From CAYJKB01 sp964370625 (GTDB lineage Bacteria > Bacillota > Clostridia > Oscillospirales > Butyricicoccaceae): a stretch of DNA of 52,760 nt. Below are positions 25,187 to 32,467 of this stretch, piece after piece. The notes below the pieces were generated by a model. It saw nothing but the letters and a program-made list of their open reading frames with translations. It had not been told where the DNA came from and made no database searches. The position numbers and the translations under genes were made by a program. Numbering within the stretch: the stretch's first letter is position 1; every line of letters begins with the position of its first letter. Location: positions 1-52,760 of the forward strand of contig CAYJKB010000011.1 in NCBI GenBank assembly GCA_964370625.1. Reading direction: 5' to 3'.

Positions 25187-25996
25187 TTATCTAATTGCTA
25201 CATAATGATAGTTCAAGGCATAATAGTTAAGCCTACTTGAACCAGAAGTTGTAGTTACAAAACCAGTTGTAGTAAGTGTAGCATGTTGAGAATTGTTGCT
25301 CAAATCAGTTATCATACAGCCATAAAAATAATTTGCCCTAAAAACTTCACCATCAGTATTTGTAATGAATAAAATTCTTGGTTTAAAACCTAAGGTTATA
25401 GTTTTAGAAGATTGGTTGCTTCCGGTGTAATTTCCTCTTACAATACAATAATCAAGAAATTTTTTCGCAGAATATGGTGTTAAATGATTTGCATCATTTG
25501 ATAAAGTTATAGCTTGAGAAACAGTTGCTTTTTTTGATTGATAAAATGCATTTGCTGTAAATGGGGAAAGCAAAGCTTTATCCTCTGTGCCTGCTTTTGC
25601 TTGGTCTGAAGTTGCTAAAACATCATCATTTAGCTTGTCTATAGTTACACTTTCATCTGCGAGTTTCTCATTCGTAACAGAAGCTGTTTGCAATTTTTCG
25701 CTATCAATGCTTTCAATTGGAATTATACCAGAAACTAGATTTACGATATCTTGTTCAAGCTTTTCTATTTGTCCTTGAATAGTGGTGCTGCTGACACTTT
25801 TAAAAGGTGTAGCTCCAAGTTCTGATGCAGCTGTTTGTGCTAATAAATCTGTGATTAATGCATTTAAAGCCATTTTAAGCTCATTTGAATTACTGTCAAA
25901 AGTAGCTTTCAGTTGTTCGGAATCCATTAAAGGCTCATCAGGTAAACTTGAAACTGGTTTTGAAAAAGAATTAATTTTGTTATCAATAATAGCCAT
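25187..25996 (-). CDS. phage tail-fibre-like protein
   Basis: 269 residues. The helical N-terminal half (about 1-110) fits a trimeric fibre stalk. The middle has tandem TVTNEKLADESVTIDKLND-type repeats that are common in fibre shafts. The C-terminal part from about 190 (GNYTGSNQSSKTITLGFKP, ending in YHYVAIR) matches the receptor-binding tip fold seen in many Clostridial phage fibres. It heads a three-gene set with no capsid, portal, sheath or integrase nearby, so it is either a prophage remnant or a module retained for another tail-like particle. ATG 25996 has AAAGGAAAG upstream. Base composition is like the neighbours. Confidence 0.78.
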   Translation of the reverse strand: MAIIDNKINSFSKPVSSLPDEPLMDSEQLKATFDSNSNELKMALNALITDLLAQTAASELGATPFKSVSSTTIQGQIEKLEQDIVNLVSGIIPIESIDSEKLQTASVTNEKLADESVTIDKLNDDVLATSDQAKAGTEDKALLSPFTANAFYQSKKATVSQAITLSNDANHLTPYSAKKFLDYCIVRGNYTGSNQSSKTITLGFKPRILFITNTDGEVFRANYFYGCMITDLSNNSQHATLTTTGFVTTTSGSSRLNYYALNYHYVAIR

Positions 25997-26051
25997 AATT
26001 ATACTTTCCTTTCATTTTTCATCTACAAAAACAAAACTCAGGGCATAAAAA

Positions 26052-26076
26052 AACAAGCCTTTAAAAAAGACTTGTT
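26052..26076 (-). terminator. intrinsic terminator in the leader of the tail module
   Basis: On the minus strand an 11-bp stem with one G-T pair and a 3-nt loop is followed by seven T. It lies 65 bases after the ricT stop, so it can end the ricT transcript. However, the tail-module promoter lies upstream of it, so it would also meet transcripts started there. Confidence 0.85.
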
Positions 26077-26089
26077 AGTTTCGTATTTG

Positions 26090-26122
26090 CAACTTATATA
26101 ATACTATATAAATTATAAGTTG
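26090..26122. repeat. inverted repeat over the tail-module promoter
   Basis: Perfect 9-bp arms CAACTTATA (26090-26098) and TATAAGTTG (26114-26122), spaced by 15 bases. The dyad covers the spacer and edges of the -35 and -10 elements of the minus-strand promoter, the position expected of a repressor site. As RNA it could also form part of the ricT 3-prime end. Confidence 0.55.
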
Positions 26123-26126
26123 TAAA
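26098..26126 (-). promoter_or_regulatory. putative promoter of the tail-fibre module
   Basis: Minus strand: TTTACA (26121-26126), 17-nt spacer, TATTAT (26098-26103). Start near 26091, before the terminator hairpin and about 95 nt before the fibre ATG. Confidence 0.6.
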
Positions 26127-26140
26127 GCAAAATTTTAAAT

Positions 26141-27025
26141 TTAATCACGAATTATTTTAGACAGCTCTTCTGAATTTGCATCATGATTTTTTTTATGACG
26201 AGGAGCTTTAATCGTTTTACAATCTCTGCAACAAAAAGTTTTAGGTTCATCACCTGAATTTTCAAGCTTTACACAACATTTTCCTTTAAGCATGCTAACA
26301 GACACAACAGTGCCTTTACCTTCAGGAGTGTTTACAAGTGCATCCATAGAAGGCGTGATTTTATTCAGTTCTTCATAAGCTTCTTGTTCATATTTCAGAC
26401 AACACATAAGCCTGCCACAAGAGCCAGAAATTTTAGTTGGATTAAGTGATAAATTTTGGTCTTTCGCCATGTTGATTGACACAGGCTGGAAATCATCTAA
26501 AAATGTCGCACAGCAAGTTGGCTTGCCACACACACCTAAGCCACCTAGCATTTTAGCTTCATCACGTACACCGATTTGACGAAGTTCAATACGAGTGCGA
26601 AAGACAGAAGCTAAATCTTTAACAAGGTCACGGAAGTCAACACGTCCGTCAGCTGTAAAATAAAATAACACTTTAGATAAATCAAATGTATATTCAACGG
26701 ATACAAGTTTCATATCTAGCTTATGATGAGCAATTTTCTTTTGGCAAACTTCAAAAGCTTCACGCTCTTTCTTTAAATTGTTTTCAACAACTTTTTTATC
26801 TTCTTCAGTAGCGATACGAATAAGATGTTTTAATGGCTTTGAAATATCATCATCAGAAACTTGTCTGTTTGTAATAACAGTTTCGCCATATTCAATGCCA
26901 CGAGATGTTTCGACAATAACATTTGTATTAACTGGCACATCAGTGCCTTTTGGGTCAAAATAATATATTTTTCCGACTTTTTTAAATCTAACTCCAATTA
27001 CTTCGGTCAAGTTTTTTTCCTCCAT
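26141..27025 (-). CDS. ricT: RicT/YaaT, PSP1-domain protein
   Basis: Stage 0 sporulation/competence factor of the RicT (YaaT) type, subunit of the Ric complex that in Bacillus works with RNase Y in mRNA processing and binds 4Fe-4S clusters. 294 residues with the PSP1 domain and the cysteine patches GVCGKPTCC and GSCGRLMCC that carry cluster ligands. Further cysteines lie near the C-terminus (GKCCVK, FCCRDC). Its ATG overlaps the holB stop (TAATG), so it is translationally coupled. No ricA or ricF gene is in the window. Confidence 0.95.
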   Translation of the reverse strand: MEEKNLTEVIGVRFKKVGKIYYFDPKGTDVPVNTNVIVETSRGIEYGETVITNRQVSDDDISKPLKHLIRIATEEDKKVVENNLKKEREAFEVCQKKIAHHKLDMKLVSVEYTFDLSKVLFYFTADGRVDFRDLVKDLASVFRTRIELRQIGVRDEAKMLGGLGVCGKPTCCATFLDDFQPVSINMAKDQNLSLNPTKISGSCGRLMCCLKYEQEAYEELNKITPSMDALVNTPEGKGTVVSVSMLKGKCCVKLENSGDEPKTFCCRDCKTIKAPRHKKNHDANSEELSKIIRD

Positions 27026-27996
27026 TAAACGTTTGCAGTGAAACTTTTAGAGCATAAGCAAGCACATAAAAGTGAGATACTAACGTTTTGTTTACAATTT
27101 TGTATAAGTTCTAAGCATAAATCAAAAATTCGCACAAGTTCGTTATCATCAAGTGAAAAAGCAATATCAGATAACTGGCTTTTGTATTTTGTTTCATGTT
27201 TAATATTTGCAGAAAGCAATAGTGCGTCACGCAAAAATTTGCGTAAATTATATAAAAATGCTGTAAATTCTTCACGAGATAGCTTTTCAGCTGATGCGCA
27301 CGCCTCATACAAGGCAAATTCATTACGAGAAGACAAAGCCTTTATTATAGATAATACGATTTCATCTGAATTATTTTCATCAAAAAATTTAATTGCACAC
27401 CCTAAAATTCCATTAGAAAAAGTAGTGGCAAGGTTTAATTCCTCTTGCGATTTTTCAGGGAAACGACGTGTAAGCTCTGATTTAATTGTGTCAGCGCTAA
27501 GTGGGTCTAGCGAATAAACTGTGCAACGTGATAAAATGGTAGGTAATATACTTTTAACATTATCACAAGTTAATATAAAATGCACATGTGACGGTGGTTC
27601 TTCCAGTGTTTTAAGCAATGCATTAGCAGAATTTCGATTTAAATTTTGAATATCACGAATGATAAATACACGTTTATCACCATCATTTGGCATAACAAAG
27701 CTATCTTGCCTTATTTTGCGAGCAGTGGCAACAGTTATCTCACGGCCTTCAAAATCTATTATATCTAAATCAGGATGAACAAGTTTTTGACATTTGTTGC
27801 AAGAATTACAAACATTACATGGCTTATTCCCAGTGTCATCTCGGCATAAAATCCCCATCGCAACAATTTTTGCTAAAGTAAATTTACCACTACCAACAGC
27901 GCCAGTAAATAGCAATGTTTGCACAATGTTATTTTGAGTTAACGCACTAGATAGCAGATTTTTAGTATTAGAATTTTCGAGTAAATCGCTAAACAT
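27025..27996 (-). CDS. holB: DNA polymerase III delta-prime subunit
   Basis: Clamp-loader subunit. 323 residues: P-loop-like GSGKFT at about 36-41, a zinc module with four cysteines (CRDD, CNVC, CNKC), a NSANALLKTLEEPP segment and the SRC motif (LSRC). Length is normal. It lies between darA and ricT with 1-nt overlaps on both sides, as in the Bacillus tmk-yaaQ-yaaR-holB-yaaT cluster. Here tmk and yaaR are absent. Confidence 0.94.
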   Translation of the reverse strand: MFSDLLENSNTKNLLSSALTQNNIVQTLLFTGAVGSGKFTLAKIVAMGILCRDDTGNKPCNVCNSCNKCQKLVHPDLDIIDFEGREITVATARKIRQDSFVMPNDGDKRVFIIRDIQNLNRNSANALLKTLEEPPSHVHFILTCDNVKSILPTILSRCTVYSLDPLSADTIKSELTRRFPEKSQEELNLATTFSNGILGCAIKFFDENNSDEIVLSIIKALSSRNEFALYEACASAEKLSREEFTAFLYNLRKFLRDALLLSANIKHETKYKSQLSDIAFSLDDNELVRIFDLCLELIQNCKQNVSISLLCACLCSKSFTANV

Positions 27997-28319
27997 TAGA
28001 TTTTTTCAAACCTTTCGACATCCATAACGAAAACTGTAGCTCCACCAACGGCAACTTCAACAGGTTTTGTAGGATAAAACCCCATTCCAAGTTCTGCTGT
28101 GGTAGGAATAACTTGTTTTCGGCTATTTGAATATTCTTTAATTACATTAATAGCTTCTTCAACTTTATTATCATCAGCACCAATTAAAATTGTCACATTA
28201 CCAGCACGCAAAAATCCACCTGTAGTAGCAAGTTTTGTAATAGAAAAGCCTTGTTTCATAAGTTGCATGATAACAGAATGTGAGTCATCATGATTAATAA
28301 TAGCAAGAATCATTTTCAT
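27996..28319 (-). CDS. darA: PII-like cyclic di-AMP receptor (DarA/YaaQ)
   Basis: 107 residues matching the PII-like DarA/PstA family, which binds cyclic di-AMP as a trimer. Seen here: the ferredoxin-like core starting ILAIINHDD, the GFSITKLATTGGFL loop, GNVTILIG, and a closing VFVMDVERFE. What it controls is not established. The ATG follows a GGGGGT site; its stop overlaps the holB start by one base. Together with GGDEF and EAL proteins elsewhere in the window it suggests use of two cyclic dinucleotides. No diadenylate cyclase gene is present here. Confidence 0.93.
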   Translation of the reverse strand: MKMILAIINHDDSHSVIMQLMKQGFSITKLATTGGFLRAGNVTILIGADDNKVEEAINVIKEYSNSRKQVIPTTAELGMGFYPTKPVEVAVGGATVFVMDVERFEKI

Positions 28320-28346
28320 AAGTAATTACCCCCTAATGTATTTCAA

Positions 28347-29705
28347 TCAGATAATTTCAATTTCACGTATATTGACATTATAACACTTATTTACAATAAA
28401 TTCAATGATAGATGTTGTAATTTCTTCACCAGGATATAAAATAGGTACACCTGGAGGATAAGGAGTTATAGGTTTTGCACATATTTCACCAACTGCATTT
28501 TCAAGGCATATAGTTTTGCTTTGTGAAAAATATGCAGAGCGTACACTAGTCTTTAAATGCATTCTAGGTATATTATTATCCATTTGAGTTAAAACAATAT
28601 GTTTAGATTTAGCATTTTGAGATAAAGAAGAAAGAGCAGAAAAAAGCCTGTCTAGCTCATCTTGTGTATGAAATCCTGTGACGATAAAAACAACATTATA
28701 AATATCAGACATTTCTGCACAAATTTTAAAGTTATCAAATAACTTTTGGCTTAAGCTATGACCGGTGAAACCTGTATCAATAGTGCTAATTGTAAGCCTT
28801 AGTGGGTCAAATTTTGTAGTATCAGTATTAATTAAAGCGAAAAAATCAGTTTCTGTATTGATTTTTTCACGCAAATCAGCAAGTTTACACATTACATCTA
28901 AATAAGTTTGCTTTCCAACAGATTTCATATATTCACAAGCTTGCTCGATAGAACACATTATAGGATATGATGGACTACTGCTATTAAATACACTTAAGTT
29001 TTCAAGTAGTTTTTGTCTAGGGATAGTGCCATCAGATAAAATCAAAGCTCCACCTGTAAGTGATGGAAGCGTTTTGTGAGCAGATGTTACAGCAAGGTTA
29101 GCCCCTTGATTTATAGCATTTTGTATTCCAATCGCTGGAAAATGTGCACCATGTGCCTCGTCAATCAGCAATAACCTGTTATGTTCACGACAAATTTCTG
29201 ATATACTTGCAATATTTTGCATAAGCCCATAATAATTCGGAGAAGTAATTAGCACAGGTGTATTTTCAGGAGTGTTTTCAAAAGCTGATAATATTTCATC
29301 AGATGAAATATTCGCTGTAAAATCTACAGGAGATAAAATATCAGGATAAATAAAATGTGGAGTAAGGTCAAGCAGTGCAATGGCATTTAGCACAGATTTA
29401 TGACAATTACGGTCTATTATTATATCTTTTCCTGTGCAAACGCTTTTAATACATGCCATTAAAGCTCCGGAAGAGCCGTTCGTTGACATAATAGCATCAG
29501 CTACACCAAAATATTCAGCGCATGTTTCAGATGCTTTATTAAAAGGGAATGTATCATCAAATAAATTTCCTGTTGCATAAGTTTCTGTTGTATCAAGTTC
29601 AAAAAGGTCAAATCCATAAGGCATTTTACCCATGTGACCTGGCATGTGAAAACGCAAAATATCTTTACGGCCAGATAAAGCGTTATATATAGGAGAGTTG
29701 TTCAT
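28347..29705 (-). CDS. Orn/Lys/Arg decarboxylase family PLP enzyme (YaaO-like)
   Basis: Aminotransferase-fold decarboxylase of the SpeA/YaaO group. 452 residues with FHMPGHMG near the N-terminus, the PLP aspartate/histidine stretch DEAHGAH (182-188), the PLP lysine K211 in SAHKTL, and a C-terminal domain ending in TPYPPGVPILYPGE. Shorter than biosynthetic wing-domain decarboxylases, as in YaaO. Substrate could be arginine, lysine or ornithine, so no symbol is given. It leads the minus-strand operon into darA (27-bp gap). The order YaaO-DarA-HolB-RicT repeats the Bacillus arrangement. Confidence 0.93.
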   Translation of the reverse strand: MNNSPIYNALSGRKDILRFHMPGHMGKMPYGFDLFELDTTETYATGNLFDDTFPFNKASETCAEYFGVADAIMSTNGSSGALMACIKSVCTGKDIIIDRNCHKSVLNAIALLDLTPHFIYPDILSPVDFTANISSDEILSAFENTPENTPVLITSPNYYGLMQNIASISEICREHNRLLLIDEAHGAHFPAIGIQNAINQGANLAVTSAHKTLPSLTGGALILSDGTIPRQKLLENLSVFNSSSPSYPIMCSIEQACEYMKSVGKQTYLDVMCKLADLREKINTETDFFALINTDTTKFDPLRLTISTIDTGFTGHSLSQKLFDNFKICAEMSDIYNVVFIVTGFHTQDELDRLFSALSSLSQNAKSKHIVLTQMDNNIPRMHLKTSVRSAYFSQSKTICLENAVGEICAKPITPYPPGVPILYPGEEITTSIIEFIVNKCYNVNIREIEII

Positions 29706-29745
29706 AAAATACCTCTATAAAAGTAATTTCGTATAAAAAACAGAA

Positions 29746-29771
29746 AAGCCCTTTCCATTCGGAAAGAGCTT
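29746..29771 (-). terminator. rpmB terminator
   Basis: Minus strand: AAGCTCTTTCC (29761-29771) pairs with GGAAAGGGCTT (29746-29756, one G-T), 4-nt loop, then TTCTGTTTTTTA. It lies 22 bases after the rpmB stop, before the decarboxylase gene. Confidence 0.85.
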
Positions 29772-29793
29772 GGATATGTTTGTACATGTAAAA

Positions 29794-29982
29794 TTACACA
29801 GCGCGTGTAACTTTGCCTGAACGGAGGCACCTTGTACATACATAAACATGGCGTGGAGTTCCTTCTACTAGAGCTTTAACACGACGCACGTTTGGTTTCC
29901 ATGTTCTGTTAGATCTTCTGTGGGAATGGGAAACCTGAATACCAAAAGTTACACCTTTGCTACAAATCTCGCACTTAGCCAT
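29794..29982 (-). CDS. rpmB: 50S ribosomal protein L28
   Basis: 62 residues, standard L28: MAKCEICSKG start, HSHRRSNRTWKPN core and CTRC near the end. Both CxxC pairs (CEIC, CTRC) are present, so this is the zinc-binding form, which suggests no zinc-free paralogue is required here. A GAGGAGGTG site precedes the ATG. Own promoter and terminator; monocistronic, as is usual in Clostridia. Confidence 0.97.
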   Translation of the reverse strand: MAKCEICSKGVTFGIQVSHSHRRSNRTWKPNVRRVKALVEGTPRHVYVCTRCLRSGKVTRAV

Positions 29983-30025
29983 ACCCGCACCTCCTCACTT
30001 ATTGTCAAATTAAGTAACGCATATA

Positions 30026-30054
30026 ATAATATCACATATTTGATGCATTTGCAA
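30026..30054 (-). promoter_or_regulatory. rpmB promoter
   Basis: Minus strand: TTGCAA (30049-30054), 17-nt spacer ending TGA (extended -10), TATTAT (30026-30031). Start near 30019. Confidence 0.75.
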
Positions 30055-30156
30055 GTAAAAAAATGAAAAAAATAAAAATTTTTGAAAAAAGATTATTTTC
30101 ATATAAAAACTATAATTTATTATAACAAAAAAAATTACATATATCAACTCCTTTTG

Positions 30157-30185
30157 TTGCAATATATAATAAAATATTATATAAT
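30157..30185 (+). promoter_or_regulatory. hprK operon promoter
   Basis: TTGCAA (30157-30162), 17-nt spacer, TATAAT (30180-30185). Start near 30192. The spacer and -10 lie in a direct repeat of ATATAATAAAATAT with a period of about 17, so the choice among several TATAAT copies is not certain. Confidence 0.6.
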
Positions 30186-30197
30186 AAAATATATTAT

Positions 30198-30211
30198 TTG
30201 AAACGTTTACT
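30198..30211. promoter_or_regulatory. cre-like site in the hprK leader
   Basis: Centred on the palindrome AAACGTTT (30201-30208). Against the CcpA consensus TGNAANCGNNNNCA it differs at two fixed positions. It would lie just downstream of the start, a usual road-block position. CcpA acts with HPr phosphorylated by HprK, so feedback would make sense, but the match is imperfect. Confidence 0.35.
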
Positions 30212-30249
30212 TGTATACCTTTAATATAAGAAAGGAATGAATATTAATT

Positions 30250-31200
30250 ATGCAACTTAGAGAATTTAATGTAGAATTAGGACAAATTATAAGAGAATTT
30301 AATCTTGAGGTTCTTTACAGTCCTGAAGGTTTTGAAAAGATTTTAATTAGCAGTGATGATATAAATCGTCCAGGTCTTCAGTTAACTGGATATTTCGGAC
30401 ATTTTGAAAAATCAAGACTTCAAATTTTAGGTAATGTAGAAAATACATTTGCAAATACATTAACATCAGAAGAACGTGCCGTAGCTTTTGAAAAATTATT
30501 TGCAGCAGGTATTCCAGCAATTATTATAACTCGTAACATGGACGCTTTTCCAGAATGTCTTGAAGCTGCTGAAAGACATAAAATCCCTGTGCTTAGAACA
30601 GGTGAATTTACATCAAACTTCACAAGTGCATTAATTGCTTCATTAAAAGTTTTCCTTGCTGAACGTGTTACACTTCATGGTGTATTAGTTGAGATTTATG
30701 GTGAAGGTGTACTTCTTTTAGGTGATAGTGGAGTTGGTAAAAGTGAAACTGCAATAGAACTTGTAAAACGTGGACATCGTCTGATTGCAGATGATGCTGT
30801 TGAAATTAAAAAAGTATCAGCAAAGACTCTAGTTGGTACAGCTCCTGAAATAATTCGTCACTTTATAGAGCTTCGTGGTATAGGTATTGTTGATGTACGC
30901 CATATATTTGGTATGGGTGCTGTAAAGCCTACAGAAAAAATTGACCTTATCATAAACCTTGAAACTTGGGAAGATGGAAAACATTATGACCGTTTGGGGC
31001 TAGACAGTCAGCATACTGATATTTTAGGAATTAGTGTAGCTTCATTGACAGTTCCTGTAAAACCAGGGCGTAACCTTGCTGTTATTATTGAAGTTGCAGC
31101 GATGAACAATAGACATAAAAAATTAGGGTTTAACGCAGCACAAGATCTTGCAGACCGTATGAGCAAGCAATTTGATATGCCAAAAGTTGAACCAAAATAA
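30250..31200 (+). CDS. hprK: HPr kinase/phosphorylase
   Basis: Phosphorylates and dephosphorylates serine-46 of HPr, the central switch of carbon catabolite repression in Firmicutes. 316 residues: N-terminal MurF-like domain (1-130), P-loop GDSGVGKS (158-165), LIADDAVE, and the family signature ELRGIGIVDVRHIFG. The ATG at 30250 lies ten bases after an AGAAAGGAATG leader; a nearer ATG at 30239 is out of frame. Neighbours are PHP phosphoesterase and an unknown gene, then murB, the usual Clostridial hprK context. Confidence 0.96.
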   Translation: MQLREFNVELGQIIREFNLEVLYSPEGFEKILISSDDINRPGLQLTGYFGHFEKSRLQILGNVENTFANTLTSEERAVAFEKLFAAGIPAIIITRNMDAFPECLEAAERHKIPVLRTGEFTSNFTSALIASLKVFLAERVTLHGVLVEIYGEGVLLLGDSGVGKSETAIELVKRGHRLIADDAVEIKKVSAKTLVGTAPEIIRHFIELRGIGIVDVRHIFGMGAVKPTEKIDLIINLETWEDGKHYDRLGLDSQHTDILGISVASLTVPVKPGRNLAVIIEVAAMNNRHKKLGFNAAQDLADRMSKQFDMPKVEPK

Positions 31201-31235
31201 AAAACTTGATTTTATAAATTAGAAAAGAGGAAACT

Positions 31236-31964
31236 ATGCAAATCGTAGCTGATTTACACACTCATACAAATGTATCACACCATGCATTTAATTCACTTGA
31301 TGAAATGTGCCTTGCAGCAGCTAAAAAAGGTCATGTTGCAATAGGGATTACAAATCATGGACCTGCAATGAGCGATGGTGCACATAGATGGCATTTTGGC
31401 AATTATAAAATTTTGCCTGAAATAATACATGGAGTAAGATTGCTTGGTGGAGCAGAACTTAATATACTCCCAGGTGGACAAATTGATGAAATACCAAAAG
31501 CTTATCTTAGAAATTTAGATATAATTATTTCATCTTTTCATGAAACTTGTTTTCAACCAAAAGATAAAACAGCGCATACAGAAGCACTTGAAGCGATGCT
31601 TGAAAACCCTTTTGTAATGGTATTGGGGCATTTAGGAAATCCAGCATATGAATTTGACATGGAATATATTATTTCAAAATGTAATGAATATGATACAATG
31701 GTTGAACTTAATGCAAGTTCACCTAAAAGCCGTCGTGGGTGTGAAGAAAACTGCTTTAAAATTGCGACACTTTGCAAAAAATATGGAGTTCCTGTGTTTT
31801 TAAATAGTGATTCTCACTCTATTTATACAGTGGGTGAAGTTTCTGTTGCAGCAAAAATAGCAGAAGAAGCAAGAATACACAAAGACCAAATTATAAATGC
31901 AGATACAAAAACTTTAGCTGATTACTTCAAACGTAAAAGAAATATTGATATATTGGCAAGATAG
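31236..31964 (+). CDS. PHP-domain phosphoesterase (YcdX-like)
   Basis: Metal-dependent phosphatase of the PHP superfamily. 242 residues with the first metal pair DLHTH (H8, H10), ITNHGP, GAELN, SFH, GHLGNP and the late NSDSH metal site, covering nearly the whole protein as in YcdX-type enzymes. It has no polymerase or histidinol signature, so a general phosphatase is most likely; substrate unknown. ATG with AAAGAGGA upstream, 35 bp after hprK. In many Clostridia a PHP gene sits between hprK and murB. Confidence 0.9.
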   Translation: MQIVADLHTHTNVSHHAFNSLDEMCLAAAKKGHVAIGITNHGPAMSDGAHRWHFGNYKILPEIIHGVRLLGGAELNILPGGQIDEIPKAYLRNLDIIISSFHETCFQPKDKTAHTEALEAMLENPFVMVLGHLGNPAYEFDMEYIISKCNEYDTMVELNASSPKSRRGCEENCFKIATLCKKYGVPVFLNSDSHSIYTVGEVSVAAKIAEEARIHKDQIINADTKTLADYFKRKRNIDILAR

Positions 31965-31970
31965 TAAGTA

Positions 31971-32324
31971 ATGATAAAACAACCACCGATAGACCCACAA
32001 GATTTCTCAGAGTACATCAAATCCTCTGACATATTCACAATCACAAGAGGAAATGTGATAAAATATCTGCCTAATTGGTATAATCACGAAAATAAAGATG
32101 ATTTTATAGACAATTTTGGTGCAAACTTAGATACGGTGCTAAGTGCATATAAATTTTTTGATAGAAGTGTGTCGATTGTGAAAAATTTTAATTTCGATAA
32201 TACACATCAAGATTATATCCATTGTACTATTGATATTTTTGATAATGAGGGATGTTATATCGCAAACTATAAACTTACATTCGATTACCAGCTAAATTTA
32301 GTTGATGATACTCTTACAATTTAA
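31971..32324 (+). CDS. hypothetical protein of the hprK operon
   Basis: 117 residues, soluble, acidic and aromatic, with no membrane segment and no cysteine cluster. The layout (N-terminal helix-like part to about 45, then a series of beta strands ending NYKLTFDYQLNLV) suggests a small alpha/beta fold. I do not recognise a family. It begins six bases after the PHP stop, with only a weak ribosome site, so it is probably translated by coupling. It ends at a strong terminator. The codon use is like that of the neighbours. Confidence 0.7.
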   Translation: MIKQPPIDPQDFSEYIKSSDIFTITRGNVIKYLPNWYNHENKDDFIDNFGANLDTVLSAYKFFDRSVSIVKNFNFDNTHQDYIHCTIDIFDNEGCYIANYKLTFDYQLNLVDDTLTI

Positions 32325-32333
32325 TAATATTTA

Positions 32334-32377
32334 AAATAAACTGTTGCTACAGTAAGGTAGTTGCAGTTTATTTTTTT
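32334..32377 (+). terminator. terminator of the hprK operon
   Basis: AAATAAACTG (32334-32343) pairs with CAGTTTATTT (32364-32373), with an inner CTAC/GTAG pair, and a run of seven T begins within the outer arm. It is ten bases after the hypothetical gene stop. Confidence 0.85.
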
Positions 32378-32409
32378 CAAAAATTTTTATTCTATTTTCA
32401 CTGAATTAA

Positions 32410-32418
32410 TGTTATAAT
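32410..32418 (+). promoter_or_regulatory. murB operon promoter, extended -10
   Basis: TG-T-TATAAT (32410-32418). The -35 position (TTCTAT) is poor, as often with extended -10 promoters. Start near 32425, 43 nt before murB. It likely drives the long run through to the DUF4234 gene. Confidence 0.65.
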
Positions 32419-32467
32419 AAACTATATATAGACAATTTTAAAATTCAACCTATTTAGGAGAATATAC

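Noticed and set aside
24472..25996. Complete prophage or tailocin
   Set aside because: Only three tail-fibre-type genes are present, with no structural, lysis, integration or replication genes on either side.
30120..30200. CRISPR-like or tandem array in the AT-rich hprK leader
   Set aside because: Only two imperfect copies of an AT-rich word; no spacers or cas genes.
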